Shown piece after piece: positions 12,861-24,161 of a stretch of DNA of 64,000 bases. The notes beneath the pieces were generated by a model. The model ran no database searches. It saw only the letters and a list, made by a program, of their open reading frames with translations, and was not told the origin of the DNA. Origin of the DNA: Hygrocybe punicea (lineage: Eukaryota; Basidiomycota; Agaricomycetes; Agaricales; Hygrophoraceae); assembly GCA_963556145.1 (NCBI GenBank), contig OY744473.1, forward strand, positions 4,402,001-4,466,000. Reading direction: 5' to 3'. Position numbers and translations under genes: made by a program. Position 1 is the stretch's first letter. Each line of letters begins with the position of its first letter.

Positions 12861-14175
12861 CTAAAAAAGTATATCCAAATAAACAGGTGCTGCCATAATC
12901 GCCTCGTTGTCATCCTCTTCATCACCATACAGCTGATCGAATATCTCAGAAGCGCCAGAAGCATGCATGGCACGAGCGACAGCCAATTTCAGATTGCAAA
13001 ATGTGGATCAATCCGGTCTCTATTTTCCCCTCCGCAAAAGATGATCTCGCAGAGGCGACTTGTTGCCGGTTGACGCGGTCGGATTTCTCGGTAAACATAT
13101 TTGTACTGTGTGATGCTAACTCAGACAATTATGAGCACCGAAAATAGTCTCACTTACCGTATTATCGGGATTAAGGGTGGCCTCGATACCCCACGAGAGA
13201 TTGTCATAGAATTCAGGGGCATTCGATTCGACGTTGAACGCATTACGGGGAGAATTGATACTATTTGCAATATCATCTGCTTTAATTGTATTTCCAGTAA
13301 ACCGCTCAATTGTCTCAAGCGTGAGATGCTAACGAGTCAAGTTGAGGGTCATTCAAGCAGATAAGTTGTGAACTACATACCTTTTCTTTGAACGAGAATG
13401 GGAGAATATGCACAGTTCGTGAATTCACCGATCGATTGGAATTTGGGTTGAAATCGAACCCGGACAGAGGGCAAATATAACCGTCACGCCTGTACACCTA
13501 GAAAACAAATAGATATAGAAACCGACACTGAGTGAACGCGAAGCAACGCACGAGTTCTTTCAATGCAGCTTGATCCCTACTTGTGTTAGCAGCATCTAGC
13601 AGCTGTCGAATTGTATGTGTGCGAAGCAGATTGGGGGGTTTGATTTACAGAGACTTGTGGCGTTTTCCTCCCTCCTACATTTCGAGCTGATTCAATTAGC
13701 AACAAGTCAGAATCATGGTTGTAGACACAGCGACATACTCGCTGGCAAGGTCGGTCACACTTTGAAGCTCCTGAGCACAGCGATTCGTGCTCAAGTTGGA
13801 TAGGTATTGTACAATTTGTCCAGCCCATATATCACTAGGAGTCGGGAACTGGCGCGCAAGGACCGGCTGGACTAAATGTTAATCAGTCCGACAGGTTCGA
13901 AAAGTAATGCAAATTGACAGGCTACCTAATGGGTGAATTCCATGGACCTTTTCCAGCTCATTCAAGAACTCCACTGATACAGATTCGGAGGCAGGTGAAA
14001 AGGTTAAAATGCTGTGGATGACTTTACTTGCTAGTATGTTGAAGATGGAGCTTTGGATACCAATTCGCACAGCCATTCCAAGACTGACATTTGGGTGTAC
14101 ATCGACAGCATCACAGAGCGAGAGGACATATTCTGCAATAGCCGTCGTGGCTGTAGTGGTTTGTAGCGGCGTCAA
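12861..14175 (-). CDS. HNH-nuclease-domain-like protein
   Basis: Multi-exon gene. The N-terminal exon starts MTPLQTTTATTAIAEY. The middle contains VYRRDGYICPLSGFDF followed by TVHILPFSFKEK. This is the spacing of the C-x2/4-C and 'H-I-x-P-F' core seen in the HNH-type domain common in basidiomycete proteins. A later exon carries IERFTGNTIKADDIANSINS and NAPEFYDNLSWGIEAT, where these proteins normally have the conserved N and H residues. The C-terminus is LYGDEEDDNEAIMAAPVYL, with the stop at 12861-12863. The canonical final His appears replaced in the recognised core, so activity is uncertain. Whether the start lies further upstream could not be decided. Function in the family is unknown. Confidence 0.65.
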
Positions 14176-14969
14176 TGGCCAATTTGAGGGATGTTTTGCA
14201 GGAGATTTTTACTTGTAAAATAAATAAATAATTGCTGGTGGGGAGCATTTTGATAACATTATTTTCTTCCAATATTTTTACAAGCAAGATAACAATGCAA
14301 ATAGTTCGTCTGCGACGTGATGGTGCCACGGCCATGGAGGAGTAGGTGCGTGTGACTGGTACCTTGGTACCTTGATTCCTTGTCTTACTGAAGCCCGCAG
14401 TATTAAGGATATAGCTAAGAGGGTAGCTCAGAGTGGGAAACCGACCGGTCTCCTCTCAACTTCGCAACCCTGCGATGACTTTCGCTCGACGTGCTGACAT
14501 CACTGCTCACCTGGACGTCATCGACCCCAACACTAGCGACCACTACCCCGCCCCGTGCCCCCCGCGTTCCCCTTTCTTTCTTACTTGTCCGGTCCCGGTA
14601 ACTTGTGTCTAGCTGGGAGCATGGCAATTTTGGAAACTAGGCTACACCATTGCTTGTTGACACCTTGAGCAGCAATCAAACTTTTCAGATGCAACTCTTC
14701 GAAGACGTTGAGGCGCTCGGCGGGAAAGAGTCTAACAATCGCCGGTTTGGATATGGGGCCCCACCGAGTGAATCTAGTTATGACCGTGCTCTATCTGATC
14801 ATATTGGGCACTCAGTGTCTTTATGTCCCTCGTTGTCCGACACATCCTCCAGCTGGTATCCTCAACCCCCGGTGCGTTTCTCTGCCTTTTCTCTGGGAAC
14901 AAGTTTGCAGATGGCCTGCTTGGTCCTATTGTTTGCGTTCCAATCACTGGTTTACATGAACTAACATTG

Positions 14970-15730
14970 CACGCGGTCCAGGGTCACCTTATGGTGGGAG
15001 CCGGAGCGATGAATTCACCGGAGAGGATTCGTACTAATGTTAACAGATTCCACTGCTTATGGCGCCACGGTGACTTTACTCCATTCATTCGTACCAAATT
15101 GAATTTCTTTCACGATGCCTTATCATTCAAGGCAACGTCAGTCCTTGTCTTTTGTACTGTATATGCGATTAATACGAGAATGGCCCTCCTCCGAGTCTTG
15201 ATGAAACTTATTTTAACCTCCCTCACACTGTGGCCTAGTTCAATTTGGTACGAATGTTGGAGTGAGAATAACAAGTAGCCATAAATTTCCCAGCTGCACG
15301 AACATTATAATATATGCAAACAGCAATAATCGTTTCTTGTTCTATGCTGTTTTCCTGGTGTTCTTCCCTGTTCCGGGTTCACCTTAGGGTGATCCGGAGT
15401 GATGAATACGCCGGAGTGGATAGTACATCGCCTCTGTACTGGCATGTTTATTCGGTGACTTTACTCCAGCTGTTTTCCTGGTGTTCTTCAAGGAGCTAAA
15501 ATTTCACGCGGTCCTGGTTCACCTTAGGGTGATCATCCGGAGTGATGGATACGCCGGAAAGGATTCGTACTGATACTGGCACGTTTATTCTCAATTCGTT
15601 GGTTTTTGATGCCACGCTGACTTTACTCCAACATTCCTTGGTACCAAATTGGATTTGACAGGTGGAGGGACCGACACCTTGCATGATTTCATGCTTTGGA
15701 CTTTGACATTTTATGATGCCTCGATCGCAC
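14970..15730 (+). repeat. degenerate tandem repeats upstream of the duplicated gene
   Basis: At least three related units contain a core like caccttagggtgatccggag followed by a 'gatgnatncgccgga' block and a 'gactttactcca' block, near 14980-15130, 15375-15480 and 15515-15660. Copy 2 of the duplication has the same kind of array near 58765, 59235 and 59505. They lie directly upstream of the TATA box of the small gene, so they are either expanded promoter sequence or decayed gene copies. Confidence 0.6.
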
Positions 15731-15740
15731 CCAGCTTTGC

Positions 15741-15748
15741 TATATAAA
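15741..15748 (+). promoter_or_regulatory. TATA box of the duplicated small gene (copy 1)
   Basis: TATATAAA lies 90 bp upstream of the ATG at 15831. The same box in the same context (gctatataaaggatc) is conserved in the second copy. Confidence 0.6.
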
Positions 15749-15830
15749 GGATCCCGTAACTTGTCAATATGCATCGAACGCAAGTGCTCTCCGTATATCT
15801 TGTCTACTGCTCCAGTTCTCAAGTTCCATC

Positions 15831-16367
15831 ATGTCGTCTGAAGAAGCTGCCCTCAAAGCTGCCCCCCAAACGGTTGCTGCTCCAGATATTCCTGATGTGA
15901 TTGATGAATTCTTTTATCCATTCAGACGCTGACATTGGCTGGTTCATAGAAAGTATCCCATGTCGAATTCCAACAAGAGTCCGCTGTGTTGGCCCAATTG
16001 CAACTGTTATACATCAAAACCGGAAGAAATTCAACCGTGAATGTGGGTGATTTTCAGGCGGGGCCCTTTTCACAAATATATGACGTGTGCGAGGAGGGTG
16101 TTCCTGATGGATCGAGGGTATGCAACCCTCCATTCACATGGTTTAGCCCAGCCATGAAACCTGATGTGTGCTACACAGATGAGATGCAATGTTAACATCT
16201 CTGTTATTGGAGGTGAATAAGAGACATGAGAGTTTTTCGGTTTCACTAACTGTTTCTCCTCAGAAATAAATGGCGATAGCTGGTTCAATGTGGACTGTAG
16301 TTCAAGGATTGTTATCATCTACAAATTGTCGGTGTGCAGCTTTTGTCCATCCAGCACACCGTATTGA
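15831..16367 (+). CDS. four-exon gene for a 123-residue protein of unknown function (copy 1)
   Basis: Exons 15831-15896, 15950-16117, 16179-16212 and 16264-16367 join in frame; introns are 53, 61 and 51 bp with GT-AG ends. The protein begins MSSEEAALKAAPQTVAAPD, continues with KVSHVEFQQES and IYDVCEEGVPDGSR, and ends with a beta-rich, Cys-containing stretch (WFNVDCSSRIVIIYKL) and SSTPY. There is no signal peptide and no membrane segment. The model is supported by the paralogue at 59819-60359. There, every splice site, the phase and the stop are conserved although the DNA has diverged, and exons 3 and 4 keep an open frame that differs from the simple read-through frame. The family is not recognised. 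Confidence 0.6.
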
Positions 16368-16450
16368 CAGAATTTTTACAGGTCAGGTACTATAGGCAAT
16401 TTGAGTTGGGAATATATGGGATATCGCAAACTTTAAGTTTAGTAGAATGA

Positions 16451-16839
16451 ATTCTGCTATGCATCTCCGTCTCGTTATCTTGTTCCCGCTACCCTTAGGT
16501 CTTGTTGCGCGCTCGGCTTCTTTTTTTGTTGTACGATGTGGTGGCTGTGTATTTTTGATTGCCGGTGATAAATGTGTTCGAACCTTATGTACAGTCAACG
16601 CCCTCTTAACCCATACCCCTCGGTCACAGCTCCAGACTATGGGTTATGAGGGAGTATGGGATATGAGGATGTTACTAAAAATATATGCCAAAAATTGATC
16701 AAAAATTCAGAATAATACAGTATTCAATGGCTTCTTTGAACACCAAAATTGTTTTTGTTCTTAGCATCAGTAAAACACAGGTCGTTCTTACCTCATCTTC
16801 CTATTTTCTTAATTTGTCTTAGTGGCAAGTTCAGACAAA
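16451..16839. other. AT-rich sequence between the duplication and the transposon block
   Basis: No gene was recognised. A short inverted repeat (catacccctcgg / gggagtatggg) occurs near 16610-16670. Confidence 0.4.
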
Positions 16840-17022
16840 TTAAGATGGACTAAGACTGATTATAAGATAATATTTAGGTAAGACAAAATAAGACAAAATA
16901 AGAAGGTCCTTCCACTTATTTTTTCTTACTTCATCTTGTTTTTTCTTATACATTCTTAGTGTCTTAAGCCTTGATGCATTCCGTCGCCTGGCATTTTCTA
17001 ATAAAGTGTTTATGGTGTGTAC

Positions 17023-18579
17023 TGTTACAGACTCTGGCAACAATCAACTTAACTAGGAGGCGGTTTCCAGAGGAGAGATCAGCAGTTTCATTGTTGCTTA
17101 TAACTAAGACAACACTACTATAAAGGGGGGGTTCATGGTCTAAAGTCATGTGAGCCATCAGGGTTACACAAGACAAGAGGGTCTGCCCTAAGAACCAGAC
17201 TAAACGTAAGGAAAAGAAAGAAGAAAAGGTCTGAACTAACAAGAACAGTAGATATAGTGACTGGTCTTGAGGGGAGGTAAATGGGTACAACCATGAAGCT
17301 ACAACATGTCCAATTACACCATGTGTTCACCATGAGGCACACATGAGGCGTCCTCATGTTGATGTTCTTGTGATCCAACTGGAGGCCTGGGTGTCATTGA
17401 GGATAGAAGAGTCCTGATGACTTGAATGATTTCTCATCAGATCATGTGACATGTAGAATTGCCAATTCGGGGTCTGAACTTGCTGTAATGGGTGCGCAGT
17501 CTGGCAAGTGCATTGCATGGTCAGGTTGAAGAGGGGTATCATCCAGTGTGGGATTGGTGAAGAGAGTGCCTTGAGGTAGCATGGATATAGTGACAAGGTT
17601 GGTATGAAAGAAAACAAAGGAATGTGTTAGGAGAAAACCAACTAGGACAGTGGAATAGTCAAGGTCAGACATGTGAACAGGTGTGTGGAACAATGAGGTC
17701 CACCTGATGTCGGTATTCTTCCAAGAAAGGGTATTGTTGTAAATGAGTGGGGGAGGTATCAAGGTTATAGATGGAAAAGGATAAATGAATGTGGGTCCAG
17801 GTTTTGAGTCATGGAACAGGTGACAAGCTGTGGGAACAAGTTGTCAGGTACTGCATTGAAGTGATGACATGTGAACAATACACAATAGGGGTTGGTTCAC
17901 TGTATTGGGAAATCATATGGTCTGTGGTTGAAGTCTGAAGGTATGTGCTTTGGCGATGGTTGGATTGGAGGGAACAGTGAAATGTCTAGTGATTGAGGAT
18001 TGTTCAGAGTATGCATGCAGGTGAGGAATGTCGTTGGATGATCAGGGAGGATAATGGTAGGCACAGAATATGAAAGTGGAAACCAAATATCCAGGTATGG
18101 CAATTGTCAATTATGTGGTGAGATATTGTCGAGGTGGAAGTTGGAAGTATCAATGGCAGAAGGGTTTTGGTGCCGATGCCAAAGATAGATCATAACAAGG
18201 TAAAAACCAATAAGGAAAGTGATGGCAATGCTGCCAATGATGATTACAGTAATTAGCTGTGTTGGGAGTACAACCATTGTGTATCGGTTTGTTGTGGGAT
18301 GAAGCAAACAATATGTCAGGGTGAGGGAAAAGACAATGGCAATGATGTCCATCAGCAAGGAGATTGTTTGGGTACAGCAAGGTCATGTGGGGATGTGTCC
18401 ATGGTCAGGCTGGATTGTTCTAGAAGAAAGGATAAAAAGGAAACAAGAACAAGAATAAACAATGATGTTTAAAAGAAGACAAAAGGCAAAAGGGAACAAA
18501 AAGAAAGATGTGGCAAAGCAGAATCATCATGATGGGTACTGGAGTTGGAATCAGAGTTGTGGAGTTGAAAAATGTAACA
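17023..18579 (-). mobile_element. 1.56-kb LTR copy A (long-U3 LTR family)
   Basis: The insertion is flanked by the 5-bp target duplication tgtac (17018-17022 and 18580-18584). In element sense (minus) it begins TGTTACATTTT and ends ...CTGTAACA. It is homologous to copies at 44231-45867 and 54201-55857. A TATA-like atatagtgac lies near 17251-17260. Upstream of it, in element sense, lie frames 18358-18107 and 18103-17897. They are separated by one stop and include a hydrophobic run (VLPTQLITVIIIGSIAITF). A further conserved frame is 17762-17442. The insertion splits the Copia integrase. Confidence 0.85.
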
Positions 18580-18584
18580 TGTAC

Positions 18585-19000
18585 CACATCATCCATGAAT
18601 GAGATATAGTATCTCGATCCTCCAATAGACTCTATGCATGCTGGGCCCCAGATGTTGCTCAAAGTCTGCTCTCCGGCAACTTTCAATTGTCCATTGGCCT
18701 CTTTAGAAAATGGCTGGATGGCTTGCTTTGCCTGTCCATATAGGTGGTGCCATTCATCCCAAGACATTTTCTTCGGTGTGGCTAGGTTTGCCTTTTCCAG
18801 CGTGTGGGATTGTGCTCGGGCATTCAAATGGTATAGTCGTCCATCTTTCTGGCCTGTTACGACAAGTTTGTATAGAGCCTGCATATTCCATTGTGGAAGT
18901 TAACCCATCCGCGGCTTTCATCAAATTGGCTCAGCGATAGTAGTAGCGAGTTCTGTGACTCCAGTACATGTAGTATGTCTCATAGCTGATGCTGTACATC
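18585..19000 (-). pseudogene. Copia GAG-pre-integrase / integrase N-terminal fragment
   Basis: The frame reads LYKLVVTGQKDGRLYHLN, then WDEWHHLYGQAKQAI and SNIWGPACIESIGG with YYISFMDD. This is the pre-integrase to integrase-core transition of Copia polyproteins, with the first Asp of the catalytic triad in the FMDD region. The frame is cut by the long-U3 LTR on one side and by the hairpin element on the other. Confidence 0.75.
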
Positions 19001-19006
19001 CTTTCC

Positions 19007-19385
19007 ACAGGGTGCATGGTAGCATACTGTGTAATGAAGTATGTTGAATTTATTGGACAAGTATACTGAATATTGTTATCATATCATTGCACACAGTATT
19101 CAAAGAGTATTCAAAATGATGATTCAATATTTTGAGACAAAGTAAATTACTAGTATTGAATGACACTTTTAGAATACTGCTTGAATAACAAGACATTTAC
19201 TGAAATTATTGAAGTAGTATTGTAAAATTGCCATTCAATACTGGTAATGCATGTTTCAAAATATTGAATCATCATTTTGAATACTTTTTGAATACTGTGT
19301 GCAACAATATGATAACAATATTCAGTATACTTGTCCAATAAATTCAACATACTGCATTATACAGTATGCTACCATGCACCCTGTG
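19007..19385. repeat. long-hairpin MITE
   Basis: Two ~160-bp arms are near-perfect inverted repeats. The left arm starts cacagggtgcatggtagc and the right arm ends gctaccatgcaccctgtg, and both contain ttgaatttattggacaagta or its complement. They enclose a ~50-bp loop. The transcript would fold into one long hairpin. It sits inside the Copia coding region. A clean target duplication was not identified, so the superfamily is undetermined. Confidence 0.75.
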
Positions 19386-19572
19386 TTCTGTCCACTGTGA
19401 AGTGTAAAATGACAGTTCTGCAACCAAGAGCTTGAGCGGCTACCTTTCCTAGTCCTTGAATGGTAGCTTTGTCCAGAGTTTTGTATGTTATGAATGCGTT
19501 TCAGGAATTGCTGTTGTTCCGGAATCCAGTAACCAATCATAGTTTGAATTGTTTTCTGTATTCACTGCATAG

Positions 19573-20465
19573 CTACATCCTATAACATATTATTGACATT
19601 GTCCACAGCTTGATTTGATTGGTTCCAGTGGTTTCCATCCTTTCCAGTGCTCTTTCCTTTCCCTTTCGACCCTTGCCCTTCCTTTTGGCAACCTTTATAC
19701 CAGCAGTCCTTTGCCACATGTCCCTTCTTGTGACAGTTGAAGCATTCTGTCTCAGAATTGGCCGCCTTCTGCTTTCTGTTACCCTTTCCATTGCGCTTTC
19801 CAGTGAACCTCCCATGCATAGCGACATTGTTAGGATCTTCGCTGCACTCACAGCACCTGCGGTTCCTCTAATAGGATTGTGACTAGTTCGTGTGATGTCA
19901 GTGACATTCTGTCCTTCTTCAAGCCTAAGTATGCTGATATATACAAGTCCCAACTTTCCGGTAAGGAGGATACAAGTATCATCGCAAAATCTTCATTGGA
20001 CATGAGGCTTCCCATCAAGTGGAGCTCCTCCTGCAGTTTCTGGAGCTTTGATATGTGCTCGATTAGGTTGAATCCTTATTCAGCAATCGAGCAGTACAAT
20101 ATGCATTGCATTGCTAATATTCCGAGCTTTCCCTTGGATTCCTTTACCAAGGTTAGCTGCTTCCACATCTCACTCACTGTGTGCACTCCAACAATATGTA
20201 TGATTTCTGTGTCGCCAATTGCAAGCTCAATCCGTTTCCTCATCTTGGTGTCTCTGTCATGCCATTTCTTCATCGCCTCGGATTCCGCTGGTGTTGGACA
20301 GGAAGCATCCACTGGGACAGGGGCTTTTGATTCTGCATCAATGTAAGTCTCTAACCCAAGATCCCAAAGCATGGCTAACATCCATCTCTTCCATGGCATC
20401 CAATTGTTTCCCTTCAATAACTTGATCTGGTATGATCCCGATGTGTGCGTGACTTCGTCCATCAT
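19573..20465 (-). pseudogene. Copia gag with CCHC zinc knuckle (broken)
   Basis: The frame starting MMDEVTHTSGSYQIKLLKG contains WMPWKRWMLAMLWDLGLETY, typical of the Copia gag (UBN2-like) N-terminus. Downstream, in another frame, CFNCHKKGHVAKDCW fits the C-x2-C-x4-H-x4-C knuckle. A Lys-rich tail follows. Frameshifts separate the two parts. Confidence 0.75.
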
Positions 20466-20534
20466 AGTCGGCTAGTATATGAGGTGGTAATGTGATGTTC
20501 GGAGGCTCGTGATCGTGTTTCTGTTAAAGCCGTT

Positions 20535-20550
20535 CAGGGCTCATAACCTA
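20535..20550 (-). promoter_or_regulatory. Copia primer-binding site
   Basis: On the minus strand TAGGTTATGAGCCCTG directly follows the LTR end. GGTTATGAGCCC matches the pattern used by Copia-type elements primed by an initiator-tRNA-Met half molecule. Confidence 0.6.
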
Positions 20551-20551
20551 T

Positions 20552-20781
20552 TGGAATATATAGTTGCAGTGGTTGTTGAGCGGTAAGTAATTTATGTGGA
20601 ATTGAATTGTATTTACCTCTCTCTGAGAGGGCTTTTATACTACTAGCTAAATCTACTAGAAGTTTCTTGTGGTGAGTAGAATAACTGCGGCACTTCAGCA
20701 TCATTCATCGGACAGGTGTGTTTGAGTTTCGGGATCACGTGATACTGATTACTAATCCTTTCCGCAACTCTATTCCAAACA
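20552..20781 (-). mobile_element. Copia 5' LTR (230 bp)
   Basis: On the minus strand the LTR begins TGTTTGGAATAGAGTTGCGG and ends TATATTCCA, giving TG...CA ends, with the primer-binding site immediately after. The partner LTR was not found. Confidence 0.55.
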
Positions 20782-21586
20782 GGCCTGAGGTCAAATTTTG
20801 TCCTGATTGGCAATATCGCCTACCAAATGCCAGATATATGGGTATGTTTTATTGTTTTATGCTAGCTATCCTCTGTTGTCCAGATAGTTGAGCAGATTCT
20901 GTCCAGGTGTTTTTCTAGCCATCTGGGGCCTCAAGCCTGATTTTGTCTGGATGCAAAGTGGCCTTCTGCCAATTTTGGCCCAAATTTGTCCGGATTATGA
21001 TCTGGCCTTAGTACAGATATTCTGGGGTCCTGTCGCACACCTACCAGGTGTGTGCATACAGATTTGATGGCTGAGAACGTCTACTTGAATCATGATAAGA
21101 GGTACTGCCAGAACTATGAAGAGTGTAATTTCCCATTAGGCCTTCATGTGATAGGAGAGAAAATATGAAAAAAAAGGACTTAGCTCACAGTCATCTGGAA
21201 AATTCCCTTTCTCAATGTCGACGACCTTGTTGCCCATGGTGCATAGTTCAACACCAGTGATGGGACTATTGGTATCTCCGATAGCGCACAGCTGTCCCAA
21301 GCTGATGATCACTTTGGCCCAGCTTGCCAGGCCTAGCACTTCCCTATGCATCACTAGTCGAAATTGTTTTGTAGGAGTCAAAGCTGTACATCAGCAAAAC
21401 CACATTTTCATTACAAGAGGATATATCATATGATACTCTCTAGCTTCCTTGTAACATCCAGCACAATGTGAACAATATTATATGCGGTTTCAGTCACCTG
21501 GTCTCTATTGACAGTACTCCACCTTTCTTGGCAATAGTCAGGTTTTTTTGCAAAGACCACCTGAATGTTACCTCTTGCAACCTGGC
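20782..21586. other. host-element sequence of undetermined type
   Basis: Contains several copies of a ccagat/tctgg...tgtcc-like motif near 20870-21000, suggesting subterminal transposon repeats, and a short minus frame (21136-21381) without recognised family. It ends at the target duplication of the next hAT element. Confidence 0.35.
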
Positions 21587-22684
21587 TAGTGTTGCCGAAG
21601 TCCAGTTTGGTCCGGTTTTCGGCCTTTTTGGCTGAACTGAAAACCGGACCCTCGGTTCAGTTCGGCCCTTCTGCTGAACTGGAACCAGGACCATGTGGGA
21701 CCGTTCCATGCAGTTCGGTCTGCATCTGGATGCGGTTTGGACCATGAACCATCCTCCTCCACCCTCAAATTTCCTCACAAGCCACAGTGCCATGTCAATT
21801 GATGTGGGCCTGGGGTTGCGAGGAGTTGGGATGGGTGGGGAGGACAGGGGGACCTTCGTTCTGCCATATCGCTGCCATGGCTGCAGCTGCAGCAGCTGCT
21901 GCTGTTGGTGCTGTGTCACTGCCGGCGCCGTTGTTGCTACCGCTGCCATTGCTGCTGCCGCTGCTGCTGCTGCTGCTGCCGTAGCTGGTGCAGTTGTTGC
22001 CACTGCCATTTTCATTGCAGCCATGGTTGCTGCCACTGCTGCTGGGGCTGCTGTGGTGCTGCTGCCACGTCCACGCTCATAGGCGTCATGGAGCTGTGGG
22101 TAAGTTAGATAAATAAATGAGATATAAGAAACAACGTATCTTAGCAGCAGGGGTGGGCACACCACTTTCCGCTGTGTCCTGTTCTCGCTACCATCCCTGG
22201 TTCCCATCGTGGGCGTGGTGTGGGCGTGAGCATGTTGTTGGTGGTGTTGGCATGGGCATGGGCAGGTGTGGGTGTGGGTGATGGTGCCGCCGCTGCTGCC
22301 GGCCATCCTGATCATGCTTCTCTGCGTAAGAAAATGTCAGTAAAGTAAATATTATTGGATTACTTACCATTTTTGCTTGTGAGTGTTGTTGTTCTTGTTG
22401 TTGAGTCGACATTTCACGTCTATGTTTAAGATCACATGATCTATGTTCCCGCGTTTTCCTACACAAAATTTAACACAAAAATTAATTATTTCAGTATTTA
22501 CATAGAATAAGTTCATGGTTTGAACCCAGTTCCAAGCCGTTCAGAAAATTCGGAAGGGCCTGGAACCCGGAACCAGACCTGTGGTTCAGTTCAGCCAAAG
22601 TGCTGAACTTAGACTGAACTTAAGGTTTGGTTCGGGGTTTGAACTGGGTTTGGATCAGTTCTGAACTGGACTATGGCAACACTA
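21587..22684. mobile_element. non-autonomous hAT element A (1098 bp)
   Basis: Terminal inverted repeats (TAGTGTTGCCGAAGTCCAGT at the left and TAGTGTTGCCATAGTCCAGT from the right) are flanked by the 8-bp duplication aacctggc (21579-21586 and 22685-22692), the hAT signature. The interior has a (CTG)n-like trinucleotide tract (about 21880-22065), a ~51-bp dyad box (21773-21823) and GT-rich sequence. No transposase is present. Confidence 0.9.
21773..21823. repeat. conserved dyad box in hAT A
   Basis: Starts cctcacaa, has the palindrome tcaattga at 21795-21802, and ends ttgcgagg. The same box occurs in the other four hAT elements of the window. Confidence 0.7.
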
Positions 22685-22692
22685 AACCTGGC

Positions 22693-22915
22693 AGACAGAA
22701 GGGTCTTGCATTGCGAAGAGGGTGCCCAGATCATGATGTGTTGTGAAGATGTTGTCAGAATGGCAAATGTCTTGCAAAGAGGGTGCCTGGATCACGATGT
22801 GTTGCGAATATGTTATCAGAATAGTATGATCTTGTGAAGAGGTTGCCAAGATGGTTGTGTCTTGCAAAGAGGTTGTTGGAATGGTGTTGTCTTGTCTTGT
22901 ATCACCATCGAGATG
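22693..22915. repeat. short tandem repeats
   Basis: Degenerate units of about 40 bp share 'tcttgcaaagaggttgncnngat' and recur at least five times. No protein family was recognised in any frame. Confidence 0.55.
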
Positions 22916-23941
22916 GTACATGCAATGCAATATGAGCACAGTGAAGGAGAGGCCAACCCAGGTGAGAATCTCAACAATTTTCAGACTGGGCATCAAAAGA
23001 GTGTTCATTGAGAAAGCAGCAATTACATCCGATGAGCAACAGATAGCAGGTAACAGATGGTGTTGCCGTAGTTTGGTTCTGAACCTAGCCGAACCCAGTT
23101 CAAACCCCGAACTGAACCCTAGGTTCAGTCTAAGTTCAGCCAAGTGCTGAACCGGACCATGGGTTCAGTTCCAGGTTTCGAGGCCTGCTGGATTTCCTGA
23201 ACGGCTCCAAACCACGTCCAAACTGCGAACGCGGATATTTTCAAGGTATTTATTTCATTTGTTTTTCGTATTTCTTTACTTACTATTTCATGTTAAACGG
23301 TATCATGTGACCGGCCGTAACTTTTCATGCAACACAGCAACATCAACATGGGTTGAACACAACACAAATTGTGTTGTGTTCAACAAGGTAAGTTTCAAAT
23401 TTTTCTTAACTTTACTAACATTATTTGCGACAGGCAACTCGACCACGACGCAACCACACCCACCTGACACAAGATGAATGCCAATGCCAACGCAATGCCA
23501 ACGGACGCGGGACAGCTGCAACACCACCACCACCACCACCAGCGGCAATGGCAATGGCAATGGCAATGGCAACCAGGCAACAACAACCATTGGCAACGGC
23601 CAGCAGCAGCAGCATCAGCATCAGCAGCAGCAATGGCAGCAGCAGCAGCAGCAGCAGTGGCAGTGGCAACAGCAAAAGCCATCCAACATCACCACCAGCA
23701 GCGGCAACAACAACAGCAACAACAACCATGACGGCCAGCAGCAGCAGCAGCAATGCCGGCAGCAGCAGCAACAGTGGCAGCAGCAGCAGCAGCAATGGCC
23801 ACGACAGCAGCAGCACTGCTAGCAACGGCCATGACAGCAGCAACAGCAACGGCAGCAGCAATGGCAATGGCAACAGCAGAAGCAGCAGTGCTGGCAGCAG
23901 CAGCAGCAGCAGTGCCGGACAGCTCCCCCACAGCCCAATGA

Positions 23942-23993
23942 CCTCGCGAAGTGTAGCACTGTATCAATTGATACGTGCCTGCCATTCACGAGG
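23942..23993. repeat. conserved dyad box in hAT B
   Basis: Starts cctcgcgaa, is centred on tcaattga (23964-23971) and ends ttcacgagg. Confidence 0.7.
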
Positions 23994-24161
23994 AGAATGG
24001 AGCTCATGGGGTGAGCCCACCTCGGTCTGGGGTTCAGACCACGTCTGAACCCAGACTGAATGCGGAGAGACAGTTCGATGCTGTCCAGGTCCAGGTTTGG
24101 CCATGCACCAAACCGGACCTGAAGTTCAGTTTGTGGTTCCGCCAAAAAGGCTCGGAACCGG

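Larger units (their letters stand above)
14322..16450 (+). repeat. segmental duplication, copy 1
   Basis: This ~2.1-kb segment reappears in the same orientation near 58087-60520. Shared landmarks are the start (gtgccacggccatggagg), the stretch around 14430 (gggaaaccgaccggtctcc), the TATA-box/gene unit near 15741-16367 and the 3' part near 16380-16450. The copies differ by substitutions and several indels. The unit contains degenerate tandem repeats and one four-exon gene. The two copies flank the transposon block. Confidence 0.85.
16840..20781 (-). mobile_element. Ty1/Copia-type LTR retrotransposon relic
   Basis: The minus-strand element retains its 5' LTR (20552-20781), a primer-binding site, gag and a piece of integrase. 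Reverse transcriptase, RNase H and the 3' LTR are missing, so the 3' part is truncated near 16840-17020. It is interrupted by a 1557-bp LTR (17023-18579) and by a hairpin element (19007-19385). Several frames are broken. The left boundary is approximate. Confidence 0.75.

Noticed and set aside
14650..14964. Open frame ending in a hydrophobic stretch in the duplicated segment
   Set aside because: The second copy at about 58400-58750 has indels that break or change the frame, so the coding capacity is not conserved.
17023..18579. Interpreting this 1.56-kb insertion as part of the Copia element or its LTR
   Set aside because: It has its own TG...CA ends, the tgtac target duplication and two homologous copies elsewhere, and its sequence is unrelated to the 230-bp Copia LTR.
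23425..24048. Gln/Asn/Ser-rich or Ala-rich proteins in all frames
   Set aside because: Every frame of both strands is open because of the trinucleotide tract. The region lies inside a non-autonomous hAT element, so coding is not supported.
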